Source: an uncultured Roseicyclus sp.
Lineage (GTDB): Bacteria > Pseudomonadota > Alphaproteobacteria > Rhodobacterales > Rhodobacteraceae
Direction of reading: 5' to 3'
DNA length: 64,000 bases
NCBI GenBank assembly: GCA_947494975.1
Contig: CANLXA010000004.1
Span: forward strand, 405,001-469,000
In this document: positions 24,981-33,311 of the stretch, one piece after another
How positions within the stretch are numbered: position 1 is the first letter of the stretch
Layout: every line of letters begins with the position of its first letter
Notes under the pieces: generated by a model
Database searches by the model: none
What the model saw: the letters and a program-made list of their open reading frames with translations, nothing else
What the model was told of the DNA's origin: nothing
Translations under genes and position numbers: made by a program

Positions 24981-25684
24981 TGCAGGCCCATCCGGCGTTC
25001 CACTTCCGCGCCGACGATCATCGCGCCGATGCCTGCGGGCAACAGGCCAAGGTTGTAGGGCAGACCGACAAACGCGATGGCGAGCAGGATTGACGCGCCC
25101 GCCGCCGCGATGTGCGCCATCGTGCGCAGGGCCGGAGCCACGAGGGCGAGAAACGCGATGGGCACGGCGAATTCCAGCCCCCAATTGCTCGGAATGCTCT
25201 GCCCCAAGAGCGCACCCGCAAGCGTAGCGACATACCAGACCGGCAGGACCGGCACGCAAGACCCGAAGAAATACCCGACCCGCTCCGCGATCGTCATCTC
25301 CGGGCGGCGCTCATATTCCAGAACCGAAATGGCGTAGGTCTGGTCGACATTCATGTAGGCCAGAAGGGCGCGTTTCCACAGGGGCGCGTCGCCGAGATAG
25401 GCCGCCAGTGAGGCTGAATACATCGCCATGCGCAGGTTCACCGCGATGGCCGATAGCAGTACAACTAGTGTCGGGGCCTGATCCAGCATCAATTGCAGCG
25501 CGGTGAATTGTGCGGCCCCCGCGATGACGACGACGGAAAATCCCATCACCTGCGCGATATTGAGGCCCGCCTCTGTCCCGACCACACCGAACAATGCGCC
25601 GAAGGGGGCGACGACCAGAACGAACGGGCCGCAATCACGGGCGCCGCGCCAAAAGGCGGATCTGGGGGAGGTGGCGGTGTTCAT
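24977..25684 (-). CDS. azlC: AzlC family branched-chain amino-acid permease
   Basis: This 235-residue integral membrane protein belongs to the AzlC family. GARDCGPFVLVVAPFGALFGVVGTEAGLNIAQVMGFSVVVIAGAAQFTALQLM is the characteristic N-terminal half, and MYSASLAAYLGDAPLWKRALLAYMNVDQTYAI is the central signature. About seven to eight hydrophobic helices are present. With AzlD it would export valine, leucine, isoleucine or analogues. It is divergent from mobA across 53 bp. Confidence 0.92.
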   Translation of the reverse strand: MNTATSPRSAFWRGARDCGPFVLVVAPFGALFGVVGTEAGLNIAQVMGFSVVVIAGAAQFTALQLMLDQAPTLVVLLSAIAVNLRMAMYSASLAAYLGDAPLWKRALLAYMNVDQTYAISVLEYERRPEMTIAERVGYFFGSCVPVLPVWYVATLAGALLGQSIPSNWGLEFAVPIAFLALVAPALRTMAHIAAAGASILLAIAFVGLPYNLGLLPAGIGAMIVGAEVERRMGLQ

Positions 25685-25737
25685 GGGGTTTCGCTATTGC
25701 CGTGGGACAAGCCATCGGTAGACGGGAGAGGCGGCGG

Positions 25738-26313
25738 ATGCAATCAGGCGACACGAACGTGCCAGGCGTGATCCTTGCCGGCGGGGCGGGGCGGCGCATC
25801 GGTGGGGCCAAGGCCCATGTGCCGTTGGCGGGCCGCCCGCTCTGGTCCTACGTCGCCGAGAGGACCTCGCCGCAGGTGAGCGCCCTGGCGGCCAACGGCA
25901 TGGGCAATTTCGGCTATCTTCCCAGCGTTGTCGATCTGCGCGCCGGTATGGGGCCGCTTGCGGGGATTGTCGCCGCGATGGAATGGGCCGCCAGCCTCCG
26001 GGCCAGCCGTGTGCTGACCGTTGCCGTGGATACGCCGTTCCTGCCCGATGATCTGGTCAAGCGCCTGTTGTCCGCGGACGGGCCGATTGTGATGGCCCGC
26101 ACGGCGGATGGGCTGCATGGCACCACGGCCATCTGGGATGTCGCCCTGGCCGACATGCTGGCCAACGCGCTGGGTGACGGCGTGCGCAAGGTCACGGATT
26201 GGGCGGAAACGATTGGCATCACGCCTGTCGACTTTCCCGATCAGACGCCGCCGCTGTTCTTCAATATCAACACGCCCGAGGATCTGGCCCGGGCCGAGGC
26301 ATGGCTGGAATGA
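25738..26313 (+). CDS. mobA: Molybdenum cofactor guanylyltransferase
   Basis: This 191-residue enzyme transfers GMP from GTP to molybdopterin to form the bis-MGD cofactor. VILAGGAGRRIGGAKAHVPLAGRPL is the nucleotide-binding loop with the family's LAGGxxxRxGGxK pattern. LTVAVDTPFLPDDLVKRLL holds the metal-binding Asp, and FNINTPEDLARAEAWL is the C-terminal signature. The track start at 25594 reads through azlC antisense, so ATG 25738 behind GGGAGAGG was chosen. Its stop overlaps the next gene by ATGA, which suggests a functional pair. Confidence 0.94.
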   Translation: MQSGDTNVPGVILAGGAGRRIGGAKAHVPLAGRPLWSYVAERTSPQVSALAANGMGNFGYLPSVVDLRAGMGPLAGIVAAMEWAASLRASRVLTVAVDTPFLPDDLVKRLLSADGPIVMARTADGLHGTTAIWDVALADMLANALGDGVRKVTDWAETIGITPVDFPDQTPPLFFNINTPEDLARAEAWLE

Positions 26314-27164
26314 CCGGGTTCGACACCATCGTGATGGTCGATTGGTCGGCGCGCTCCGCGCCGTCGCCCGCCAAACGGACAAAGGACGCGATTTTCATCG
26401 GCATGGCGCGGGACGGCTATCTGGCGGTGAGCTACCAGCGCACGCGCCACGCGGCGATGCGGTTGCTGACCGGCCTTCTGGATGGCGAACGCCGCGCCGG
26501 GCGCCGCGCGTTGGTCGGGTTCGATTTCCCGTTTGGATATCCGCGCGGCTTTGCCCGCGCCGTGGCCGGGTCCGACAACCCGCTGGACCTCTGGGCGCAT
26601 CTGGCGCGGGTGATCGAGGATGATAACCGTAATCGCAACAATCGGTGGAACGTGGCAGAGGCCCTGAACGGGTTGTTCCCTGGCATCGGCCCCTTCTGGG
26701 GCTGCCCGGCGGCCCGCGCGACGGAGGCGCTGCCCGCCAGGGGGACGCTCCGCCACGGCCATGGCCTGCCGGAGAAGCGGCGCATAGAACAACAACTTCG
26801 CCGCGCGCAGCCGTGTTGGAAGCTGTTCACCACCGGATCGGTGGGCTCACAGGTCCTGCTCGGTCTCCCGCATTTGCATGCCCTGCGGCAGCGCTACGGC
26901 GCGGACCTGTCGGTGAGCCCCTTCCAGCCGCCCGATACGCCGATTGTGCTGGCGGAGATCTATCCCGGCCTGATCGACGCGCCGATCAAGGCGCGGGTGC
27001 GGCCGAACGAGATCCTCGACGCCGCTCAGGTGCGGTTGGTGGCGCGGGCGTTCTCGCGCCTCGACGCAACACATCTGAACGCGATGTTGCGGGAAGGGGA
27101 TGCGGAGGAAGGGTGGATCCTCGGCTTTGGCCATGAGGATGCCCTGATCGCGGGCCTCGACTGA
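26310..27164 (+). CDS. Uncharacterised MobA-linked protein, possible RNase H-like fold
   Basis: This is a 284-residue protein whose ATG overlaps the mobA stop. In related Rhodobacteraceae it is often labelled 'molybdopterin guanine dinucleotide synthesis' from its position, to my recollection. The sequence shows an Asp at the end of a first strand (TIVMVDWSARSAPS), GFDFPFGYPRGFARA with a second Asp, and ILAEIYPGLIDAP-like VLAEIYPGLIDAP with a Glu. That order of acidic residues resembles DUF429-type RNase H-fold proteins. No helicase or binding domain is attached and no signal peptide is seen. A role in cofactor synthesis is unproven. Confidence 0.55.
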   Translation: MTGFDTIVMVDWSARSAPSPAKRTKDAIFIGMARDGYLAVSYQRTRHAAMRLLTGLLDGERRAGRRALVGFDFPFGYPRGFARAVAGSDNPLDLWAHLARVIEDDNRNRNNRWNVAEALNGLFPGIGPFWGCPAARATEALPARGTLRHGHGLPEKRRIEQQLRRAQPCWKLFTTGSVGSQVLLGLPHLHALRQRYGADLSVSPFQPPDTPIVLAEIYPGLIDAPIKARVRPNEILDAAQVRLVARAFSRLDATHLNAMLREGDAEEGWILGFGHEDALIAGLD

Positions 27165-27167
27165 TCC

Positions 27168-28040
27168 ATGCAACGCCCCGCCGCGTTCGGCCTGACCCTT
27201 GCCACCCTCGGCGCGCTGGCGCTGACACCCGATGCGATGCTGATGCGCCTGTCGGGGATGGAGGGCATTCAGATGCTCGGCTGGCGGTCGACGATCATGG
27301 GCGTCGTTCTGATTGCCGCATGGGCGTTGACGCGGGCTGGCCATTGGCACGCTGATCTGGCGCTGCTGTTCACCGGCGGCGGGATGGCCATTGCCGCCTG
27401 CCAGGCGGTGAATGGCGTGTTTTTCACCTTCGGGATCGTCGGCTCCCCGGTGACGATTGTGCTGCTGGGTGTGGCAGCTGTCCCCGTCTTCGCGGCGCTC
27501 CTGTCGTGGCTGTTGATGGGGGAGGCGACGGGCCGCGCCACCTGGATCACGATTGTTTTCGTGCTGGCAGGGATCGGACTGGCGATCTTCGGCAAGTCAG
27601 AGGCAGACGCGCCATGGGATGCCGCGGCCCTGCGCGGGGCGCTCTACGGATTGGGTGTGGCGATCTGTCTGGCGCTGTCGTTTGTCCTGATCCGAAAACA
27701 CCGCGCCGTGCCGATCCTGCCGTCGGTGGGGCTTGGCGCGCTGATGGCGGGCGTCACGGGGCTCGTCCTGACCGGCCCGCAGCAGATGGTCGGGGATGCG
27801 ATCCTGTGGCCGATCCTTGTGACCGGCGGGATCGTTTTGCCGGTGAGCTTCTTCTGCCTTTCGCTCGCATCGCGCCATACCGCGGCGGCCAATGTCAGCC
27901 TGCTCCTGCTTCTGGAGACGGTCCTTGGCCCGCTCTGGGTCTGGCTGGCGATCGGGGAGGCGCCGACCGCCCTGATGCTGATCGGCGGAACTATCGTGGT
28001 CGGCAGCCTCGCCACCTACCTGCTGTGGTCCCGCCGATAG
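27168..28040 (+). CDS. EamA/DMT-superfamily transporter
   Basis: This 290-residue membrane protein has about ten hydrophobic helices arranged as two EamA repeats (residues about 8-135 and 150-288). Typical blocks are TPDAMLMRLSGMEGIQMLGWRSTIMG, PVFAALLSWLLMGEATGRATWITIVFVLAGIGLAIFG and the matching second repeat ending LMLIGGTIVVGSLATYLLW. DMT members export amino acids or other metabolites, and the substrate here is not predictable. It starts 3 nt after the previous stop, so it is probably in the mobA transcript. Confidence 0.88.
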   Translation: MQRPAAFGLTLATLGALALTPDAMLMRLSGMEGIQMLGWRSTIMGVVLIAAWALTRAGHWHADLALLFTGGGMAIAACQAVNGVFFTFGIVGSPVTIVLLGVAAVPVFAALLSWLLMGEATGRATWITIVFVLAGIGLAIFGKSEADAPWDAAALRGALYGLGVAICLALSFVLIRKHRAVPILPSVGLGALMAGVTGLVLTGPQQMVGDAILWPILVTGGIVLPVSFFCLSLASRHTAAANVSLLLLLETVLGPLWVWLAIGEAPTALMLIGGTIVVGSLATYLLWSRR

Positions 28041-28044
28041 GGTG

Positions 28045-29214
28045 TTATTGCAGGTCGCCAAACGCGGTCTGCATCCGGGTCACGGCCTCTTCGATCACGG
28101 CGCGTGGGGCGGCGATGTTGAAGCGCAGGAAGCTGTCGCCGCCGGTGCCGAAGGTGGGGCCGTAATTGGGGGCGATCTTGGCGATGTTGGTGACGCGGTC
28201 GGTGAATTCGTCGCGCGTCATGCCGGTGCCCGCGAAGTCGACCCAGGCCAGGTAGGTGGATTCGAGCGCCATGGATCTGAGGCCCGGGATCGCATTGATG
28301 CCCGCGTCGAACACGCGCGCATTTTCAGCGAGGTAGCCGCGCAACTCATCGACCCAGGCCGCCCCTTCCGGCGAATAGGCGGCCGTGACCATGAAGAGAC
28401 CGAAGGAATTGGGCGACATCCCAAGCGCCGCCATGCGGGCCGCGAACCGGGCGCGCAGCGTGTCATCGGCGATGATGACATTCCCGATATGGGAGCCCGC
28501 GATACTGAACGTTTTGGTGGCCGCCGTCATCATCACCAGCCGGTCCTCGATCCCGTCGATTTTGGCCATCGGGATATGGGTTTGGCCCGGCATCAGCAGA
28601 TCGTGATGGATCTCGTCGGAGACAAGGATCAGGTCGTGGCGTTTGCAGAACGCCGCGACGCCTTCCAGCTCAGCCTGCGTCCAGACACGGCCCCCGGGAT
28701 TGTGGGGGGAACAGAGGACCAGCATCGTCTCATGCCCCTTCATCTGGGCATCGAACGCGTCGAAATCGAGGACGTATTTGCCGTCCTCCTGCGGCATTTC
28801 CAGCTCGCACAGGTCACGCTTGGCGGCGGTGATGACCTTGGCGAAGGCATGATAGACGGGGGTGAAGAGCACCACGCCATCGCCTTCCCGTGTAAAGGCG
28901 TCAAGGCATATGGCGGTGCCGTTCACAAGGCCATGGGTGGAGAAGATGTGGGCCGGATCGACACGCCATCCATGGCGGTTTTCCATCCACCAGCAGATTG
29001 CGGCGCGGTATTTGCTGTCATCGCCGAAATAGCCATAGAAGCCGTGATCGACCATGGCCTGCACGGCATCCTGCACACACTGGGGTGGGCGGAAATCCAT
29101 ATCCGCGACCCACATTGAGATCCCGTCCTGCGGCGAGACGCCGTAAAGCGGCTCCATCATGTCCCATTTCACGCAATGGGTGCCGCGACGGTCGATGATC
29201 TCATCAAATGACAT
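28045..29214 (-). CDS. MalY/PatB family aminotransferase (C-S beta-lyase)
   Basis: This 389-residue fold-type I PLP enzyme of the MalY/PatB group typically cleaves cystathionine or cysteine conjugates to pyruvate, ammonia and a thiol. WDMMEPLYGVSPQDGISMWVADMDFRPP is the subgroup N-terminus. LCSPHNPGGRVW and LVSDEIHHDLLMPGQTHIP are PLP contacts. TAATKTFSIAGSHIGNVII carries the Schiff-base Lys. The length is normal. It converges on the DMT gene and is divergent from def1 across a 270-bp gap that contains a repeat-like element and no gene. Confidence 0.92.
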   Translation of the reverse strand: MSFDEIIDRRGTHCVKWDMMEPLYGVSPQDGISMWVADMDFRPPQCVQDAVQAMVDHGFYGYFGDDSKYRAAICWWMENRHGWRVDPAHIFSTHGLVNGTAICLDAFTREGDGVVLFTPVYHAFAKVITAAKRDLCELEMPQEDGKYVLDFDAFDAQMKGHETMLVLCSPHNPGGRVWTQAELEGVAAFCKRHDLILVSDEIHHDLLMPGQTHIPMAKIDGIEDRLVMMTAATKTFSIAGSHIGNVIIADDTLRARFAARMAALGMSPNSFGLFMVTAAYSPEGAAWVDELRGYLAENARVFDAGINAIPGLRSMALESTYLAWVDFAGTGMTRDEFTDRVTNIAKIAPNYGPTFGTGGDSFLRFNIAAPRAVIEEAVTRMQTAFGDLQ

Positions 29215-29369
29215 GGATGCCTCCGGGACGGTTGGTTGGGGCGGACCCTAGCGCTTGGCAGACTGGCCGCAAGAGCCCCAGGCCTGAAACAGGCCCGGCC
29301 GGGCCGACGCGGCCGCTGGCCGTTGGCCAGGTGCCCGCGTCGGCGGGTGCGTCCGGACGGGCGCGGGGT

Positions 29370-29430
29370 GCGGATGTCCGAAGGGGGGACGCCTCCGGCG
29401 AGGGTATTCGGCACCAGTGGACCGGGCGGG
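29370..29430. repeat. GC-rich intergenic element, 'ggggggacgcctccggcgagggtatt' type
   Basis: The 270-bp gap before def1 holds no convincing ORF. It contains GGGGGGACGCCTCCGGCG followed by AGGGTATTCGGCACCAGTGG. This matches in layout (GC block, then g-tattc-g--c-a) the patch at 60782-60826 (ccttcggactcccccggcatattcagggaacaaa). The family of such elements is my inference from the three patches in this window. Confidence 0.4.
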
Positions 29431-29484
29431 TTTGGGGCGGCGCCCCCCTTTTCGCGGCGGGATGTTTCGCTTACATGAACGCCC

Positions 29485-30009
29485 ATGATACGCCCGATCC
29501 TGATCCATCCCGACCCGCGTCTGAAGAAGGTAGCCGCCCCCGTGGCGGACATCACCGATGAATTACGGGTGCTGGCCGACGATATGCTGTCGTCGATGTA
29601 TGACGCGCCCGGGATCGGGCTGGCCGCACCGCAGGTGGGGGTGAGTGCCCGGTTGATCGTGCTGGATTGCGTGAAGGAGGAGGGCGCTGCGCCGCGCCCG
29701 CTTGCGATGTTCAACCCCGAGATCATCGCGGCGTCCGACGAGGTGAACACCTATGAGGAGGGGTGTCTGTCGATCCCCGATATCTATGCTGACGTGACCC
29801 GGCCCGAGGCCGTGACCGTGCGGTGGATGGATGTGAACGGAGCTGAGCGGGAAGAGACGTTTGACGGGCTCTGGGCGACATGCGTGCAGCACGAGATCGA
29901 CCACCTCGAGGGCAAGCTCTTCATCGATTACCTGAGCGGGCTGAAGCGGCAATTGATCACGCGCAAGATGGTGAAGCTGAAGCGGGACCGCGCGCGGGAA
30001 AGCGTGTGA
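29485..30009 (+). CDS. def: Peptide deformylase 1
   Basis: This 174-residue Fe/Zn peptide deformylase removes the formyl group from nascent N-formylmethionine. All three motifs are canonical: GIGLAAPQVG at residues 43-52, EGCLSIP with metal-ligand Cys94, and QHEIDHLEGKL with His136, Glu137 and His140. It is therefore the housekeeping enzyme of the three tandem copies. The stop overlaps the GTG start of the second copy. fmt lies at the end of the same run, which pairs formylation with deformylation. Confidence 0.97.
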   Translation: MIRPILIHPDPRLKKVAAPVADITDELRVLADDMLSSMYDAPGIGLAAPQVGVSARLIVLDCVKEEGAAPRPLAMFNPEIIAASDEVNTYEEGCLSIPDIYADVTRPEAVTVRWMDVNGAEREETFDGLWATCVQHEIDHLEGKLFIDYLSGLKRQLITRKMVKLKRDRARESV

Positions 30010-30503
30010 GCGTTCGCGACATCCTGCTGTGGCCGGATCCGCGCCTGTCGCAGGTCTGCGCCCCGGTTGCGGATGACGATCCGGGGCTGGCGCAGCTTAT
30101 CGAAGATCTGTTCGACACGATGTATGCGGCCATGGGCCGGGGCCTCGCCGCCCCGCAGATCGGTGTGATGCAACGGATTTTCGTGGTGGATGTGACGTGG
30201 AAGGAGGCGGGCCGCACGCCGATGGCCTTCATCAACCCGGGTGTGGCCGTCGCCCCTGATGCGGGCCGGGTGGTGGGTGATGAGCAATGCCTGTCGATCC
30301 CCGGGCTGCCGATGCAGGTGGAGCGACCCGACCAAGTTCTGGTGCATTACCGAACGCCGGACGGGCGGGACGTCACGCGCCATTTTGGCGGAAACGAAGC
30401 GCGGTGTATCCAGCACGAGATGGATCACCTTGAGGGGCGCGTGATCTTCGATCACCAACCTCAAGATCGCCGCGCCCGGTTGGAGGCGGCTTATGGCGGT
30501 TAG
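30006..30503 (+). CDS. def: Peptide deformylase 2
   Basis: This 165-residue deformylase paralogue starts at GTG 30006 (VSVRDILLWPDPRL), which overlaps the def1 stop by GTGA. Motif 1 is RGLAAPQIG. Motif 2 is EQCLSIP, with Gln in place of the usual Gly but the metal Cys kept (about residue 95). Motif 3 is QHEMDHLEGRV with both His and the Glu kept. It is probably active, perhaps with altered substrate preference. The track start at 29880 reads def1 in another frame and was rejected. Confidence 0.93.
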   Translation: MSVRDILLWPDPRLSQVCAPVADDDPGLAQLIEDLFDTMYAAMGRGLAAPQIGVMQRIFVVDVTWKEAGRTPMAFINPGVAVAPDAGRVVGDEQCLSIPGLPMQVERPDQVLVHYRTPDGRDVTRHFGGNEARCIQHEMDHLEGRVIFDHQPQDRRARLEAAYGG

Positions 30504-30987
30504 GCCCTTCATCCCCTGGCCCGACAAACGGCTGCGCTGCGTGGCGGCCGATGTCGGCACCGTGACCGACGACCATCGCGCGATCTGGGACGACATGATC
30601 GACACGATGGAGGCGATGCCGGGCGTCGGCTTGGCCGCGCCGCAGATCGGTGTGATGCTGCGCTTGGCCGTGGTGGATGCCAGCGACGATCGCGGCCATG
30701 CGATCCGGATGGCGGATCCCGACATCGTGACCGCCTCCGATGATCTGAACACCCATCCCGAGGGCAGCCCGAACCTGCCCGGTGTCAGTGCCAACATCAC
30801 CCGGCCCGCCCGTGTGACAATTGCCTTCACCGACCATATGGGCCTGAGGGTGCGGCAGGATTTTGTGGGGCTTTGGGCCACGTCGGTACAGCATCAGATC
30901 GACCATCTGGCGGGGCGGATGTATTTTGACAATCTGTCGAAGACCAAGCGTGACATGCTGCTGAAGAAAGCAAGAAAGGCCCAGTGA
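30493..30987 (+). CDS. Peptide deformylase-like protein 3, catalytic residues lost
   Basis: This 164-residue deformylase homologue overlaps def2 by 11 nt. Motif 1 is intact ([10 protein letters not shown]), but motif 2 reads EGSPNLPG, so the metal-binding Cys is Ser (residue 92). Motif 3 reads [10 protein letters not shown], so the general-base Glu is Gln (residue 135) while both His remain. With the Cys ligand and the catalytic Glu missing it should not deformylate peptides. The frame is open, full-length and translationally coupled, so it is a maintained pseudoenzyme and not a decaying gene. It may bind formyl-peptides, ribosomes or the active paralogues. Confidence 0.9.
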   Translation: MAVRPFIPWPDKRLRCVAADVGTVTDDHRAIWDDMIDTMEAMPGVGLAAPQIGVMLRLAVVDASDDRGHAIRMADPDIVTASDDLNTHPEGSPNLPGVSANITRPARVTIAFTDHMGLRVRQDFVGLWATSVQHQIDHLAGRMYFDNLSKTKRDMLLKKARKAQ

Positions 30988-31005
30988 TGCGTGTGATCTT
31001 CATGG
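30493..31005 (+). other. Region of overlap: def3 tail and fmt ribosome-binding site
   Basis: def3 begins 11 nt inside def2 (ATG 30493, stop of def2 at 30503), and its stop at 30985-30987 shares its last base with the fmt ATG at 30987. The AAGAAAGG at about 30971-30978 inside the def3 tail is the likely fmt Shine-Dalgarno. The whole def1-def2-def3-fmt series therefore has no free intergenic base. Confidence 0.6.
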
Positions 31006-31892
31006 GAACGCCCGAGTTCTCCGTGCCTGTCCTCGATGCGCTGGTGGCGGCGGGGCACGAGGTTCTGGCGGTTTACACGCAGCCGCCGCGTCCGGCGGGG
31101 CGGGGCAAGAAGGAGCATCCGACAGCGGTCGATGCCCGGGCGGAAGAACTTGGCCTGCCGGTGCGCCACCCGATCCGCCTGAAAGGGCCGGAGGAGCAGG
31201 CGGAATTCGCGGCGCTCAAGGCGGATGTAGCGGTTGTGGTGGCGTATGGCCTGATCCTGCCGCAGGCGGTTCTGGATGCGCCCGAGCGCGGCTGCCTGAA
31301 CATCCATGCCTCGCTTCTGCCCCGGTGGCGCGGGGCGGCGCCGATCCAGCGTGCGATCATGGCGGGCGATGCGGAAACCGGCGTGTGTGTCATGCAGATG
31401 GAGGCGGGGCTGGATACGGGGCCGGTTCTGTTGCGCCGGACGCTTGCGATTGCGCCGGATGATACTGCCGCCACGCTGCATGACGCCCTGTCGGTGCTGG
31501 GGGCGGAGGCGATTGTTGAGGCACTGGCGCAACTCGATAGCCTCACGCCGGTGCCGCAGCCGGAGGATGGCGTTACCTATGCGGAAAAGATCGACAAATC
31601 AGAAGCAAAGGTGGATTGGACGGCGCCCGCGCCCCATATCGACCGCATGATCCGGGGGCTGTCACCCTTTCCCGGGGCCTGGACCATGGCGAACGGCAAG
31701 CGGCTGAAATTGCTGCAGAGCCGGGTGGTCGAGGGAAGCGGCGCGCCGGGCACCGTGCTTGATGGGCTGACGATTGCCTGCGGGGACGGCGCCGTGGACA
31801 TCTTGCGCGTTCAGCCGGAAGGTAAGGGCGCAATGGATACAAAAGACTGGCTATTGGGCGCGCGCATCGCGCCGGGAACCTGTCTGGGATAA
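30987..31892 (+). CDS. fmt: Methionyl-tRNA formyltransferase
   Basis: This 301-residue enzyme formylates initiator Met-tRNA using 10-formyltetrahydrofolate. [19 protein letters not shown] is the N-terminus; the ATG at 30987 was preferred to the in-frame GTG 3 nt earlier. [20 protein letters not shown] contains the catalytic Asn-His pair region, and [22 protein letters not shown] is the second signature. A C-terminal OB-like domain begins near residue 205. It closes the def1-def2-def3-fmt operon. Confidence 0.97.
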   Translation: MRVIFMGTPEFSVPVLDALVAAGHEVLAVYTQPPRPAGRGKKEHPTAVDARAEELGLPVRHPIRLKGPEEQAEFAALKADVAVVVAYGLILPQAVLDAPERGCLNIHASLLPRWRGAAPIQRAIMAGDAETGVCVMQMEAGLDTGPVLLRRTLAIAPDDTAATLHDALSVLGAEAIVEALAQLDSLTPVPQPEDGVTYAEKIDKSEAKVDWTAPAPHIDRMIRGLSPFPGAWTMANGKRLKLLQSRVVEGSGAPGTVLDGLTIACGDGAVDILRVQPEGKGAMDTKDWLLGARIAPGTCLG

Positions 31893-31925
31893 ATCGGGCC
31901 AAGGCCCAGATGTTGGAGACCGCTC

Positions 31926-32195
31926 ATGATCCTGTTCTCGTTTTTCGGCTCGCTGATGATCGCCGGCGTGGTGGCGTTTGTGTTCGAGAAATGGGGCTGG
32001 ACCCATAACGGCATCCTGCCCTCGGTATTCATCGCCTGGGGCGCGGTGCTGGTGCTGTTTTTCGTGCGCTCGCTGTTCGGGTTCACCCTTGGCTCGCCGG
32101 GCATCGACGCCATCGTCGGCTCGGCTGCGGCGCTGATCCTGATCCCAACGGAGTATGCGAATAACCGGCGCAAGCGGAACCGCCGCGACCGCTGA
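31926..32195 (+). CDS. Small membrane protein, unknown function
   Basis: This 89-residue protein starts 34 bp after fmt. It has three hydrophobic stretches (LFSFFGSLMIAGVVAFVFEKWGW; GILPSVFIAWGAVLVLFFVRSLFGF; IDAIVGSAAALILIP) and a basic tail NNRRKRNRRDR. The last hydrophobic part, with GSPGIDAIVGSAAALILIP, recalls transglycosylase-associated (YeaQ-like) small membrane proteins, though the match is weak. It may share the fmt transcript. Confidence 0.65.
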   Translation: MILFSFFGSLMIAGVVAFVFEKWGWTHNGILPSVFIAWGAVLVLFFVRSLFGFTLGSPGIDAIVGSAAALILIPTEYANNRRKRNRRDR

Positions 32196-32281
32196 TTTCT
32201 GCGCTGCGGCACTTGTGTGCGGAAGCGCAATAAATTACCCCTCGCGCAAACGTTGACGCAACTTCCTTTCGTGAGGGCCCC

Positions 32282-33238
32282 ATGAGCTTCCGCACCCAAC
32301 CCGCCCCCGTCGCCCGGCCCAATCGCTGCCAATTGTTCGGGCCGGGATCGAACACGAAGCTGTTTGCGAAGATGGCGGCGTCCGATGCCGACGTGATCAA
32401 CCTCGATCTTGAGGATTCCGTGGCGCCCGATGACAAGGCCCAGGCCCGCGTCAATATTATCGACGCGATTCAGACCGTTGATTGGGGCAGCAAGACCCTG
32501 AGTGTGCGGATCAACGGCCTTGATACGCCTTACTGGTATCGTGACGTGGTGGATCTGCTGGAGGCCGATACGCCGCGGCTCGACATCATCATGATCCCCA
32601 AGGTCGGCTGCGCGTCCGACATCTACGCGGTCGATGCGCTGGTCTCGGCCATCGAGCTCGCGACAGGGCGCACCAAGCCCATCGGGTTCGAGGTGATCAT
32701 CGAATCCGCCGCCGGTATTGCCCATGTCGAGGAGATCGCCGCCGCGTCCCCCCGGATGCAGGCGATGAGCCTCGGGGCGGCCGATTTCGCGGCCTCCATG
32801 GGCATGCAGACCACGGGCATCGGCGGGACGCAGGAGAATTACTACATGCTGCATCAGGGCCAGAAACACTGGTCGGACCCGTGGCATTGGGCGCAAACGG
32901 CGATTGTGGCGGCGTGCCGGACCCACGGCGTCTTGCCGGTGGACGGCCCCTTTGGAGATTTCTCCGACGATGACGGCTATCGCGCCCAGGCACGCCGCTC
33001 CGCGACGCTCGGCATGGTTGGAAAATGGGCGATCCACCCCAAACAGATCGCGCTGGCCAACGAGGTGTTCACGCCGTCGGAGCAGGCTGTTGCCGAGGCG
33101 CGTGAGATCCTCGCCGCGATGGAAAAGGCCAAGGCCGAAGGCGCGGGTGCAACCGTCTACAAAGGGCGTTTGGTTGATATTGCGTCAATAAAACAGGCTG
33201 AAGTTATCGTAAAACAATCAGAGATGATCGCCGGGTAA
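32282..33238 (+). CDS. mcl1: L-malyl-CoA/beta-methylmalyl-CoA lyase
   Basis: This 318-residue HpcH/HpaI (CitE-like) lyase cleaves beta-methylmalyl-CoA to glyoxylate and propionyl-CoA, and malyl-CoA to acetyl-CoA and glyoxylate, in the ethylmalonyl-CoA pathway. MSFRTQPAPVARPNRCQLFGPGSNTKLFAKMAASDADVINLDLEDSVAPDDK matches the Rhodobacter Mcl1 N-terminus, with the EDSVAP block near the metal site. The later GFEVIIESAAGIAHVEEIA holds the metal-binding Glu, and the length equals the known enzyme. It stands alone. The 86-bp upstream gap carries GCGCAAACGTTGACGCAAC-like inverted bits, function unknown. Confidence 0.95.
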   Translation: MSFRTQPAPVARPNRCQLFGPGSNTKLFAKMAASDADVINLDLEDSVAPDDKAQARVNIIDAIQTVDWGSKTLSVRINGLDTPYWYRDVVDLLEADTPRLDIIMIPKVGCASDIYAVDALVSAIELATGRTKPIGFEVIIESAAGIAHVEEIAAASPRMQAMSLGAADFAASMGMQTTGIGGTQENYYMLHQGQKHWSDPWHWAQTAIVAACRTHGVLPVDGPFGDFSDDDGYRAQARRSATLGMVGKWAIHPKQIALANEVFTPSEQAVAEAREILAAMEKAKAEGAGATVYKGRLVDIASIKQAEVIVKQSEMIAG

Positions 33239-33311
33239 ACCCTCCCGTTAAGGCATTGGAAATCCTCGGTCCTGTACCAGTATCGCAGCTGTATACAGGC
33301 ACGGGGGCCCA

